Part shown: positions 7,716 through 15,046 of the stretch, piece after piece
Numbering within the stretch: the stretch's first letter is position 1
How the letters are laid out: each line of letters opens with the position of its first letter
NCBI GenBank assembly: GCA_964530075.1
Contig: CAZGXU010000037.1
Coordinates: 1 to 20,228, forward strand
Length of the DNA: 20,228 nt
From: JANQEA01 sp964530075
GTDB lineage: Bacteria > Bipolaricaulota > Bipolaricaulia > UBA7950 > UBA9294
Direction: 5' to 3'
Made by a program: the position numbers and the translations under genes
Notes under the pieces: generated by a model
Databases searched by the model: none
The model's input: only the letters and a program-made list of their open reading frames with translations
What the model was told of the DNA's origin: nothing

Positions 7716-8149
7716 CCGCGCGGGTCCCGGCGATCGAGCGCCTCCGAGCGTCGGGAAAGCGGGTCACGCCGGAGCGCGAACTCCTCGTCCGGATCATCGA
7801 CCGGAATCCGCATCTCGACGCGACGGAGATCTACCGGATCGCGAGGGAGAAACGGCCTCGGATCGGCCTCGCGACGGTCTACCGCACGCTGAGCCTGCTC
7901 AAGGAGATCGGCGTCGTCCGGACCAGCGAGCTCGGCGAGGACCATCGCCACTACGAAGTTCTGCAAGAGGATCACCTGCACCTCGTCTGCTCGGATTGCG
8001 GACGGGTTCTCGACATACCGACCCCGAAGGCGCTCCGCGATCTGGCCGCGTCGCACGGTTTCTGCGTCGAGCGGATTCGGCTCGAGCTGATCGGCTACTG
8101 CGAAGCCTGCGCGAAGAAGCGCTCCACGGCGGCTCGCAAGGGGGCGTAG
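7712..8149 (+). CDS. fur: Fur family metal-dependent repressor
   Basis: A 145-aa winged-helix regulator. The DNA-binding domain (1-85) has the recognition helix GLATVYRTLSLLKEIGVV (52-69). The dimer/metal domain has HRHYEV (78-83), HLHLVCSDCGRVLDI (88-102) and CEAC (130-133), giving two CxxC pairs for the structural zinc site (C93/C96 and C130/C133) with histidines nearby for the regulatory metal. The first histidine cluster is HLH rather than the common HHDH. Given the Fur box in front of the operon, iron is the most likely signal; PerR or Zur cannot be strictly excluded from sequence alone. It sits between feoA and feoB, overlapping feoA by four bases and ending two bases before the feoB start, so it is autoregulated with the transporter. 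Confidence 0.92.
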   Translation: MTARVPAIERLRASGKRVTPERELLVRIIDRNPHLDATEIYRIAREKRPRIGLATVYRTLSLLKEIGVVRTSELGEDHRHYEVLQEDHLHLVCSDCGRVLDIPTPKALRDLAASHGFCVERIRLELIGYCEACAKKRSTAARKGA

Positions 8150-8151
8150 GC

Positions 8152-10095
8152 GTGTCCGATGCCCGTCCCAGCGCGCTTCGGATCGCCCTGATCGGGCAGC
8201 CGAACTGCGGCAAGAGCACGATCTTCAACCACCTCGTCGGCTACAAGGCGAACACGTCGAACCTCCCGGGGACGACCGTCGAGTACCTGAAGAGCGAGGC
8301 GTGGGTCGGAGGGCAGCGTGCCGAGGTGATCGATCTTCCCGGGATCTACTCGCTCACGTCCCTCGATGATGCGGAGGCGGAGACGCGCAACTTCCTGATC
8401 GACGAGCCGATCGACGCGGTCCTCAACGTCGCCGACGCGTCCATCCTTTCCCGAAGCCTCGAACTGACCCTTCAGCTCCTGGAGCTCGGGATCCCGATGG
8501 TCCTCTGTCTGAACATGGCCGACGAGGCGCGCCGGAAGGGGATCGACATCGACGCCGAGGCGCTGAGCGACCGGCTGGGTGTCCCGGCGATCCCCGCCGT
8601 CGCCGTCCGTGGGACCGGCGTGCTGGAGGTAACCACGGCCACGGTCCGCGTCGCGCGAGAGCACGCCGTCGCTCCGCCGCTGACCTACAGCAAGGACATC
8701 GAGTCCGCGATCGGCTCCCTCGAGCGGGAGGTCCGCAGCGGGAATCGCGGCCCCGTGCTGTCCAACGCCCGCCTCACCGCGATCAAGCTCCTCGAAGACG
8801 ACCCATTCTTCGTCGAGCACGCGAAGGCCGAAGCGCCCGCTCTCCTCGACATCGCGTCGTCGCTCCGCGCGGAGATCGCCACCCGGCGAGGACGGAGCGG
8901 GGAGAGCGTCCTCTCCGCCGAACGCCACAGCACCGGGATGGAGCTGTTCGAGCAGGTCGCCACGGTCGGGCCGCCGATCGAGAGCCTCCGCGACCGGATC
9001 GATCGCGTCCTGATGCATCCGGTCCTCGGAGTGATCGCCCTCGGCGGGATTCTCTACTCCCTGTTCTACGTCGTTTTCACCGTCGGCTCGTTGGTCGAGG
9101 GCCCGCTGGTCGGCTCGTTCGATCGGTCGATCGAGCTCCTCGCCGGCGCGATCCCACCGAATCATATTGCCTTCTTCGCGATCCAGGGGTTGATCCAAGG
9201 GATCGCGGGAGCCATCGGGATCGTCCTCCCGTACCTCGTCCCGTTTCTGATCGGCCTCGCCGTCCTCGAGGACATCGGCTATCTCCCGCGCGCCGGCTAC
9301 CTCGCCGACGGCCTGATGCACCGGATCGGCCTGCACGGCAAGTCGGTGATCCCGTTCATCCTCGGGTACGGGTGCAGCGTCCCCGCCGTGATGGCGACGC
9401 GCATCCTCGACTCGCCCCGGGACCGGTTCACCACCGCGATGCTCGCGGTGATGATCCCGTGCGTGGCCCGCACGACGATCATCTTCGGGCTGATCGGCTA
9501 CTTCCTCGGCCCGCATCTCGCGTTCCTCCTCTACGTGATCAACCTGTTCGTGATCGCGGCCGCGGGCAGGCTCCTCACCCGCATCTTTCCCCGCGTCACG
9601 CCGGGGCTGATCCTCGAGATCCCGTCGTACAAGCTCCCCTCCGCGCGCGTCGTAGGGGCGAAGGTCTGGCTGCGCATCCGCGGATTCCTCCGATACGCCG
9701 TGCCGCTCCTCGTCCTCGGCAGCGTGGTGATGAGCCTGCTGGAGTTCGCGAACGTGAACCACTATCTGAACCTGATGACCTTCCCGATCACGTGGAGCCT
9801 CGGCCTCCCGACCGCCCTCGGCGTCCCGCTGATCTTCGGGATCTTCCGGAAGGAGCTGTCGCTCGTCATGCTCTTCCAGGCGCTGGGGACCGTACAGGCG
9901 GCGAGCGTTCTGACCGCGGGCCAGATGATGACCTATACCCTGTTCGTCCTGTTCTACATCCCCTGCATCGCCACGATCGCCGTGCTCCGGCGCGAGCTCG
10001 GGAACGCTCAGACCGGGCTCGTCGTCGCGACCACGACGGGGATCGCCCTCGTCGTCGCCCTCCTCGCCCGCGGCGCCTTCGCCCTGTTCGGCTGA
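8152..10095 (+). CDS. feoB: FeoB ferrous iron transporter with N-terminal G domain
   Basis: A 647-aa inner-membrane protein, somewhat shorter than the E. coli form (773 aa). The GTPase domain has G1 GQPNCGKS (15-22), G3 DLPG (61-64) and G4 NMAD (121-124; usual NxxD). A linker leads to the membrane core starting around HPVLGVIALGGILYSLFYVV. Gate-like motifs are GYGCSVPAVMATR (about 405-417) and MIPCVARTTIIFGLIGYF (about 434-451); in the second, the usual P-F-x-S-C-x-A-R is reduced to P-C-V-A-R. It moves Fe2+ into the cytoplasm. The GTG start at 8152 has AAGGGGG six bases upstream and begins two bases after the fur stop. No feoC is present. Regulation is through the shared Fur box at 7408-7432. 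Confidence 0.95.
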   Translation: MSDARPSALRIALIGQPNCGKSTIFNHLVGYKANTSNLPGTTVEYLKSEAWVGGQRAEVIDLPGIYSLTSLDDAEAETRNFLIDEPIDAVLNVADASILSRSLELTLQLLELGIPMVLCLNMADEARRKGIDIDAEALSDRLGVPAIPAVAVRGTGVLEVTTATVRVAREHAVAPPLTYSKDIESAIGSLEREVRSGNRGPVLSNARLTAIKLLEDDPFFVEHAKAEAPALLDIASSLRAEIATRRGRSGESVLSAERHSTGMELFEQVATVGPPIESLRDRIDRVLMHPVLGVIALGGILYSLFYVVFTVGSLVEGPLVGSFDRSIELLAGAIPPNHIAFFAIQGLIQGIAGAIGIVLPYLVPFLIGLAVLEDIGYLPRAGYLADGLMHRIGLHGKSVIPFILGYGCSVPAVMATRILDSPRDRFTTAMLAVMIPCVARTTIIFGLIGYFLGPHLAFLLYVINLFVIAAAGRLLTRIFPRVTPGLILEIPSYKLPSARVVGAKVWLRIRGFLRYAVPLLVLGSVVMSLLEFANVNHYLNLMTFPITWSLGLPTALGVPLIFGIFRKELSLVMLFQALGTVQAASVLTAGQMMTYTLFVLFYIPCIATIAVLRRELGNAQTGLVVATTTGIALVVALLARGAFALFG

Positions 10096-10426
10096 ACCGT
10101 CGGTCGAGCCCCCGCGGACGGCCCGTCTGAGACGTCTTTGGTTCCACGCCTCGCGAAGCTCGCGCGTGTGCCGCTCGAGGATCGCTTCCCTCTCCGCCTC
10201 CTCCCGCTCCTCCTCGCAACAGGCACGGAGGATACGGCGCACCGCCGGACGTCGTCGACCCCTTCCGCGATCCCGCCCCCGAGCGAGACGGGCTTCACCC
10301 GAAGAGACCGCGCCTGTCCCCCTCGCGGGAGGTCCCGGAGTCCCGAGTCGATCGGGCGGCGGGGAGAGCCGCTCCGCGCGGCTCGCGGCATGATGAAGGC
10401 ACCCCAGCGGAAGAGAGGTCCGATCG
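10096..10426. other. Intergenic region after feoB with one strong hairpin
   Basis: No convincing gene is seen. A 7-bp perfect hairpin lies at 10366-10384 (GAGCCGC, loop TCCGC, GCGGCTC), 42 bases before the next start codon. It could be a terminator without a T-run, or a leader structure. A pyrimidine-rich tract (CTCCTCCCGCTCCTCC type) runs through about 10190-10218. On the minus strand the tract reads as a charged helical peptide with high GC at third positions, but that frame has no stop until deep inside feoB, so I do not call it a gene. Confidence 0.5.
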
Positions 10427-11022
10427 ATGCGACGCATCCTTCCCTTGATCCTCCTCGGTGCGCTCGTCGCGTTGACCGGATGCAGCTTCTTGAACATCGT
10501 CCATTCGAACGAGCCGCCGACCGCCGTCATCGCCGCCGACCCAACGGAGGGGCGTGCCCCGCTTCGCGTCCAGTTCGACGCGTCCAGTTCGTTCGACGAC
10601 GGGACGATCGCGAAATACGTGTGGGAGTTCGAGACGGCCCCCGATGGGGAATGGGCCGCCGGCGTCCGCGCCGAGCACACGTTCGAGTCGTCGGGGGTTC
10701 ACACGGTCCGGCTGAAGGTGACCGACGAGACCGGCCTCGCCGGGACGGCGGAGATCACCATCACCATCGAGAACACCCCGCCGCTCGCCGGCTGCCGCTT
10801 CTCCAGCGATTCGCCGGTCGTCGGCGAGTACGTCCTGTTCGACGCCTCCCCGTCGTACGATCCGGACGGCCGGCTCGTCGACTTCGTCTGGGACTTCGGC
10901 GATGGAACCTTGGCCCGCGGCACCCAGGTCGGCCACACCTACGAAGAAGTCGGCGTCTACTCCGTCCGCCTGACGATCGAGGACGACACCGGCGCGACGG
11001 CGTCGCTCGTTCACACGTTCAC
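10427..11022 (+). CDS. PKD-domain lipoprotein, 3' end lost in the assembly gap
   Basis: The visible 198-199 residues start with a lipoprotein signal peptide: MRR, a hydrophobic stretch and the lipobox LTGC with C19 as the lipidated residue. Two PKD domains follow (about 31-115 and 118-200). The second has the classic DPDGRLVDFVWDFGDG pattern, HTYEEVGVYSVRLTI and an Asp-Asp-Thr-Gly turn. The first has WEFETAPDG in place of W-x-F-G-D-G, so its loop is altered. PKD domains are beta-sandwich spacer or binding modules on cell-surface proteins. AGAGAGG eight bases before the ATG is a good Shine-Dalgarno. The frame runs open into the Ns; the true length and any later domain are unknown. Two more lipoproteins of this kind, a fragment and a partial gene lie further on. 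Confidence 0.88.
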
Positions 11023-11122
11023 NNNNNNNNNNNNNNNNNNNNNNNNNNNNNNNNNNNNNNNNNNNNNNNNNNNNNNNNNNNNNNNNNNNNNNNNNNNNNN
11101 NNNNNNNNNNNNNNNNNNNNNN
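11023..11122. other. Scaffold gap of 100 Ns
   Basis: Exactly 100 N bases. Such a round number is normally a placeholder of unknown true length. The PKD lipoprotein enters it from the left. The short stretch 11123-11147 to its right has no clear link to that gene, so sequence and possibly genes are missing here. Confidence 0.99.
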
Positions 11123-11147
11123 CCCCTCTCGAAGAAGGCCGTTGCGG

Positions 11148-11888
11148 TCAGCGATCCCGCCGCTTCCCGACCGCCGCGAGGTAAATGACGAACCGCTCGA
11201 CGCCGTCCAGCCCTAGAAGGGCGTTGATCCGCCCGTCGTCGAACGCCCCGATCGCGCACGCGCCGGCCCCGATCGACTCGGCGGCCAGGTAGAGGTTCTG
11301 ACAGGCGTGCCCGGCGTCGAGGAAGAGGTACCGGACGCCGCGCTCCCCGTAGCGCCACGCCATTCGATCTCGGATCGCCACCCAAGCGAACGTCGCTGCG
11401 GCGGCGGCGACGAGCCGCTGCCCCAGACAGGCCCACGCCAGCCGATCGGACAGGCCGGGTGAGGAATCGAGCCGCATCAGCCGATGGTCGAGCGCGAGGT
11501 ACTGGTACGTGCCGGGCTCGAGCCCGTCGACCCGGTTCGCCAGGACGACCGTCTCGAACGCGTGCCGCGCCCCGGCGGAGGGGACCGTCCGGAACGTCGC
11601 GCGATCCGGGATCACCCGCGACACCCCCTGCGTGCTCCACAGGAGGTACGACAGCTCCCCCGACGACAACGGAGCCTCGGCGTACTCGCGGAGACTCCTT
11701 CTCGCCTCGATCGCCTCGTGCAGGCTCGGCCCGTCCCCCGGCGCGCTCCGCGGATCGGGCAGCTCGACGACCTCGCCCTTCCCAAGCCGGACCTGAAGCG
11801 GCGGCTGAGGAACCCCGCGCTCCTGAGCCGAGGGCGCGAGGTGCCGATGCTCCGTCTTCTCCAAGAATTCCCGACCGATCTCCTTCAT
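11148..11888 (-). CDS. SagB-type (ThcOx) nitroreductase-fold oxidoreductase
   Basis: A 246-aa flavoprotein of the SagB/ThcOx branch of the nitroreductase fold. Visible family marks are LHEAIEARRSLREYAEAPLS (57-76) with the FMN-phosphate-binding RRS, LSYLLWSTQGV (79-89), the FRTVPSAGARHAFE segment (about 101-113), the Y-Q-Y-L-x-x-x-H-R-L-M strand, and the YLFLDAGHACQNLYLAAESIGAGACAIGAF segment, which is near-diagnostic. SagB enzymes oxidise azolines to azoles in thiazole/oxazole peptides, but many members stand alone with unknown substrates. No YcaO, cyclodehydratase or precursor peptide is seen in the window, though the assembly gap adjoins the 3' side. The start at 11888 has GGAGG five bases upstream. 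It diverges from nfeD across 155 bp. Confidence 0.9.
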   Translation of the reverse strand: MKEIGREFLEKTEHRHLAPSAQERGVPQPPLQVRLGKGEVVELPDPRSAPGDGPSLHEAIEARRSLREYAEAPLSSGELSYLLWSTQGVSRVIPDRATFRTVPSAGARHAFETVVLANRVDGLEPGTYQYLALDHRLMRLDSSPGLSDRLAWACLGQRLVAAAAATFAWVAIRDRMAWRYGERGVRYLFLDAGHACQNLYLAAESIGAGACAIGAFDDGRINALLGLDGVERFVIYLAAVGKRRDR

Positions 11889-12030
11889 GCGGACCGACCT
11901 CCACGTCGCTCCTTCTCCCGTTCGGCCTGGAACGCCGACGACGAAGCTCCGAATAAGCCGATCCTACACCGCCGAGGGAGGAGAGGCACAAGAACATGCG
12001 CCCGTTCCCAACGAGAGCCCGATTTCGACA

Positions 12031-12036
12031 TATACT
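12031..12036 (+). promoter_or_regulatory. Candidate -10 element of nfeD
   Basis: TATACT ends seven bases before the ATG at 12044, so transcription would begin at or next to the start codon. I see no convincing -35 at 16-18 bases upstream and no real Shine-Dalgarno before the ATG (TGGGATC only). Confidence 0.4.
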
Positions 12037-12043
12037 TGGGATC

Positions 12044-13339
12044 ATGAGGATGCCGACGAAGCTCTTCTTCGGGATCGGACTGCTCGCGACGGTGGCCTTC
12101 TCGTCGATGAGCGCCGCCGCCGACGGGATCCTCCGTCTTTCGCTCGACGGGTCGATCAATCCCGCGACCCGCGATGAGGTCGTCCGCGCGATCGGCGAGG
12201 CCGAGGAGAGGGCGGCCGTCCTCCTCCTGATCGAACTGAACACGCCGGGAGGGCTCGACGAGTCGATGCGCGACATCGTCGCCGCCGAGATGGCTTCGAC
12301 CGTGCCGGTCGTCGTCTTCGTCTCCCCGTCCGGGGCACGGGCGGCCTCCGCCGGCGTCTTCCTCACGCTGGCGGCCGACGTCGCCGCGATGGCGCCGGGG
12401 ACGAACATCGGCGCCGCCCACCCGGTGAACCTGATGGGAAGCGGGACCTCGGACGGCGAGCAGGACACGTCGATCGAAAAGGCGGCCAACGACGCCGCGG
12501 CGTTCGCCCGCTCGATCGCCGAGCGGCGGGGGCGCAACGTCGCGTGGGCCGAGTCGGCCGTCCTCCAATCGAGCGCCCTGAGCGCGACCGAGGCGCTGGA
12601 CCAAGGCGTGATCGACCTGATCGCCGACGACACGGGCGCCCTGCTGGAGAAGCTCGACGGATACACGCTCCCCGACGGGCGCGTTCTGCACACGCGCGGA
12701 GCCGAGATCGACGAGATCCGTCCGACGCTCCGCGAGCGCCTCCTCGGCCTCCTCGCCGATCCGAACATCGTCTACGTCCTGTTCATCCTCGGTCTGTATG
12801 GGCTGATCTACGAGTTCTTCCATCCGGGGATCGGGTTCGGGCTGGCCGCCGGGGGGGTCTGCCTCCTCCTCGCCCTGTTCGGCCTCCAGATCCTCCCGGT
12901 GAACATCGCCGGGATCGCGCTGATCCTGTTCGGGATGGGGTTGATCGTCCTCGACGCGTTCACGCCGACGAACGGGATCCTCACCACAGGGGGGATCGTC
13001 GGCCTCCTCGCCGGTTCGCTGGCGCTGTTCGACATTCCGGACCGCTCGATCGGCCTGTCCTGGGCGACGATCCTCGCCGTCGTCGGCGTCAGCGCCGCGC
13101 TGTCGATCTTCGTTCTCTCCAAGGGGCTGATGATCCAGCGGAAGCGGCCGGTGACCGGGAGCGTCGGCCTCGTCGGCGCGACGGGGACCGTCCGCCGGAG
13201 GCTCGACCCGGACGGGATGGTCTTCGTGCACGGGGAGTACTGGGCCGCGCGATCGATCGAAGGTCCCGTCGAAATCGGAGCGACGGTCCGCGTGGAGCGG
13301 GTCGAGGGGAAGACGCTGATCGTCCGGCGGGGCGGATGA
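12044..13339 (+). CDS. Full-length NfeD membrane-bound serine protease (ClpP-like)
   Basis: A 431-aa protein of the long NfeD type. The order is: signal peptide (about 1-26, ending SAAA), ClpP-fold protease domain (27-205), four to five transmembrane helices (about 241-366) and a C-terminal OB-fold NfeD domain (about 369-431). The protease shows LIELNTPGGLDESM (62-75), GARAASAGVF (97-106) with nucleophile S102, and EKAANDAAAFARSIAE (145-160) with K146; this Ser-Lys dyad is that of the archaeal PH1510 family, which cleaves stomatin C-termini. It probably acts in membrane quality control with the protease outside the membrane. The usual stomatin/SPFH partner is not adjacent; instead a zinc-ribbon membrane protein follows after 73 bp. 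The ATG at 12044 gives the best signal peptide; an in-frame ATG at 12050 is an alternative. Confidence 0.92.
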   Translation: MRMPTKLFFGIGLLATVAFSSMSAAADGILRLSLDGSINPATRDEVVRAIGEAEERAAVLLLIELNTPGGLDESMRDIVAAEMASTVPVVVFVSPSGARAASAGVFLTLAADVAAMAPGTNIGAAHPVNLMGSGTSDGEQDTSIEKAANDAAAFARSIAERRGRNVAWAESAVLQSSALSATEALDQGVIDLIADDTGALLEKLDGYTLPDGRVLHTRGAEIDEIRPTLRERLLGLLADPNIVYVLFILGLYGLIYEFFHPGIGFGLAAGGVCLLLALFGLQILPVNIAGIALILFGMGLIVLDAFTPTNGILTTGGIVGLLAGSLALFDIPDRSIGLSWATILAVVGVSAALSIFVLSKGLMIQRKRPVTGSVGLVGATGTVRRRLDPDGMVFVHGEYWAARSIEGPVEIGATVRVERVEGKTLIVRRGG

Positions 13340-13412
13340 GGACGTCCGGCCGGTCGAAGACAAACCGTACATCCAGGGCGCTCCGTCGGACGAGCGTCCG
13401 GAGAGGAGCCCG

Positions 13413-13784
13413 ATGAACCGGATCGTCCAGACGGTCGCCCTGGTGGCGTGCGCCGGCCTGCTGCTCGCGATCCTCCTCCTGCTGATCGGCATCGGGCGGA
13501 ACGGCGTTCGGATCGAGCTCTCCGGGGACGTGGACGTCACGGGGATGCGCGACACCCTGACGCTGACCATGTCCGAGCCGATCCCGTTGCTCATGGAGGA
13601 GCCCGCTCGCCTGATCGCCACCGGGCCGGAGGGAGAGGCCGTGCCCCTCACCGTCTCCCTCTTCCCCTGCCCGGAGTGCGGGGCCTCGATGCTCCCCGTC
13701 CGCTGGAACCCGTGGTCGGGCGAGATCGAGTGGGTCTGTCCGGTCTGCGGCGAACGAGTGACCCGGCTCGCCGATTCCGACTGA
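13413..13784 (+). CDS. Small membrane-anchored zinc-ribbon protein, function unknown
   Basis: A 123-aa protein that I do not recognise as a named family. It has one N-terminal transmembrane helix (about 5-27, leucine-rich), a soluble beta-rich middle (31-82), and a C-terminal zinc ribbon with CPEC (C86, C89) and CPVC (C109, C112), 19 residues between the pairs, each followed by glycine as in rubredoxin-type knuckles. The segment MLPVRWNPWSGEIEWVCPVC suggests the ribbon presents an aromatic surface. GGAGAGGAG five bases before the ATG is a strong Shine-Dalgarno. It follows nfeD closely on the same strand and could be an operon partner, for example an adaptor or substrate; that is inference from position only. 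Confidence 0.8.
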   Translation: MNRIVQTVALVACAGLLLAILLLLIGIGRNGVRIELSGDVDVTGMRDTLTLTMSEPIPLLMEEPARLIATGPEGEAVPLTVSLFPCPECGASMLPVRWNPWSGEIEWVCPVCGERVTRLADSD

Positions 13785-13825
13785 CACCTGTTTCCGCTGC
13801 GAGCCCTCGCAACGCCGTCCCGTCG

Positions 13826-13848
13826 TTCGAAAGGTCCCGCCTTTCGAA
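13826..13848. terminator. Perfect 9-bp hairpin between convergent genes
   Basis: TTCGAAAGG (13826-13834), loop TCCCG, CCTTTCGAA (13840-13848). It lies between the stop of the zinc-ribbon gene (13784) and the convergent PLD gene (stop 13921), a good place for a bidirectional terminator, but no T-run follows on either strand. A third copy of the arm, TTCGAAAG, lies at 13911-13918, right next to the PLD stop. Confidence 0.5.
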
Positions 13849-13920
13849 TCCGACTTCAGCGAGACCCAGGGGCTTGCGCCGGAGACGAAGGATCGGTACT
13901 TCTCCCTTAGTTCGAAAGCG

Positions 13921-15006
13921 CTACGGCACGATCGCCCGGCCGGCCTCCCAGAGGGTCTCGAAGTAGGCCTCGAACGCCTCGGCGACTTCCGGGATCCGGA
14001 GCAGCCCGACGTTCGCCTCGACGTTCTCCTCCAGCGAGTAGTAGTTCCAGTTCGTCGACCCGAGGACGACCGACTCCCCGTCGATCACAACCAGCTTGGC
14101 GTGCGTCGTCTCCTCCGGCCCGTCGAAGCGGACCTCGATCCCGTGCTGGTACAGATAGATCGCCGAGACGAGGTTGGCGTCGGCCGAATCCGCGTAGAAA
14201 CTGCAGTCGTCAATCAGGACTCGAACGTCGAGCCCCCGCCCCGCCGCGGCGATCAACTCACCGACGAGCTCGTTGGACAGGCTGCCCGGGTAGTTCGGGT
14301 AGATCGAGACGCGATACATCACGACGTGAACCGAGCGCCGCGCGCGCGGGAGGAGTTCGAGCAACAGGGCCGCGTAGAGCGCCGTCCCGGGGCCGTCGGG
14401 GAGCGGAACGATCGCGGGCTCGGCCGAGAGGGCCTCGCCGAGATCGACCTCGACGCCGTCGACCGGGAGGCGCCCCTCCCACAGCCGATCGAAATACTCC
14501 GCGTAGGCGCCCCCGACGACCGGGTTCTCGATCACCACGTTCGTCTGCTCGTGCTCGCAAAACGCGTACTCGTTCCAGTTCGTCGATCCGAGCACGACGA
14601 CCGTCCGATCGACGACGACCATCTTCGCGTGGGTCGTCACGCCCGGATCGTCGAACCGGCACTCGACGCCGTGGCCGGTCAGGTACGACACGACGAGCCG
14701 GTTGTCGGCGGTGATGTCGGGCGCCCAGTCGCTCGCGTCGAGGAGCACGCGGACCGCGACGCCCCGATCCGACGCGGCGATCACCGGCTCCCATAGAGGG
14801 ACCCCGGCCACGTCGGCGCCGGAGAGGAGGAGATCGATCGAAGCGCGCGCCCCCTCGATCGCCGCCGCCACGGCGTCGCAGTACGCGCTCGTCCCGGGCC
14901 GATCGATCAGCGGGGTGAGGACCGCCGTCGCGCCGCAGGCGGCTACGCAAACGAAGGAGGAAAGCAGCAACCCGATCGCAATCTCTCGTTGAACCGATCT
15001 GAACAT
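13921..15006 (-). CDS. Phospholipase D-like lipoprotein with two HKD motifs
   Basis: A 361-aa exported protein with a duplicated PLD fold. The signal peptide ends in VAAC, making C24 the probable lipidation site. Each half has one intact catalytic motif: H126-x-K128-x4-D133 (THAKMVVVD) and H302-x-K304-x4-D309 (THAKLVVID), each followed by VVLGSTNWN or a close variant. The size, the duplicated layout and the S-T-N-W motif resemble the PLD family of NucA/NucT-type nucleases and cardiolipin-synthase-like proteins, so the substrate may be DNA, RNA or phospholipid; sequence alone does not decide. Lipid anchoring places it on the outer side of the cytoplasmic membrane or in the outer membrane. It diverges from the Lon gene across only 32 bp and has no well-spaced Shine-Dalgarno. 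Confidence 0.9.
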   Translation of the reverse strand: MFRSVQREIAIGLLLSSFVCVAACGATAVLTPLIDRPGTSAYCDAVAAAIEGARASIDLLLSGADVAGVPLWEPVIAASDRGVAVRVLLDASDWAPDITADNRLVVSYLTGHGVECRFDDPGVTTHAKMVVVDRTVVVLGSTNWNEYAFCEHEQTNVVIENPVVGGAYAEYFDRLWEGRLPVDGVEVDLGEALSAEPAIVPLPDGPGTALYAALLLELLPRARRSVHVVMYRVSIYPNYPGSLSNELVGELIAAAGRGLDVRVLIDDCSFYADSADANLVSAIYLYQHGIEVRFDGPEETTHAKLVVIDGESVVLGSTNWNYYSLEENVEANVGLLRIPEVAEAFEAYFETLWEAGRAIVP

Positions 15007-15018
15007 CTGCGATAGAAT
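14989..15018 (+). promoter_or_regulatory. Candidate promoter of the LonB-like gene
   Basis: TTGAAC (14989-14994) and TAGAAT (15013-15018) are 18 bases apart. Transcription would start near 15025, just before the AAGGAGGAG Shine-Dalgarno (15027-15035), which is three bases before the ATG at 15039. The -35 lies inside the first codons of the divergent PLD gene. Confidence 0.5.
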
Positions 15019-15046
15019 CCTAGATCAAGGAGGAGACAATGGTCAA
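15017..15046 (-). promoter_or_regulatory. Candidate promoter of the PLD lipoprotein gene
   Basis: On the minus strand TTGACC (15046-15041) and TAGGAT (15022-15017) are 18 bases apart. The -35 overlaps the start codon region of the Lon gene, and the -10 shares bases with the Lon -10. The ATG at 15006 begins ten bases after the -10, giving an expected leader of only a few bases. Confidence 0.45.

Noticed and set aside
8095..10680. An 861-codon minus-strand frame opposite feoB, including a helical peptide around 10140-10260.
   Set aside because: It runs antisense through all of feoB, has no recognisable domain and no start or stop fitting the intergenic region. High GC makes such frames common.
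11148..11888. Evidence of a thiazole/oxazole-modified peptide cluster from the SagB-type enzyme.
   Set aside because: No precursor peptide, YcaO or export gene is visible. Stand-alone SagB-like proteins are common.
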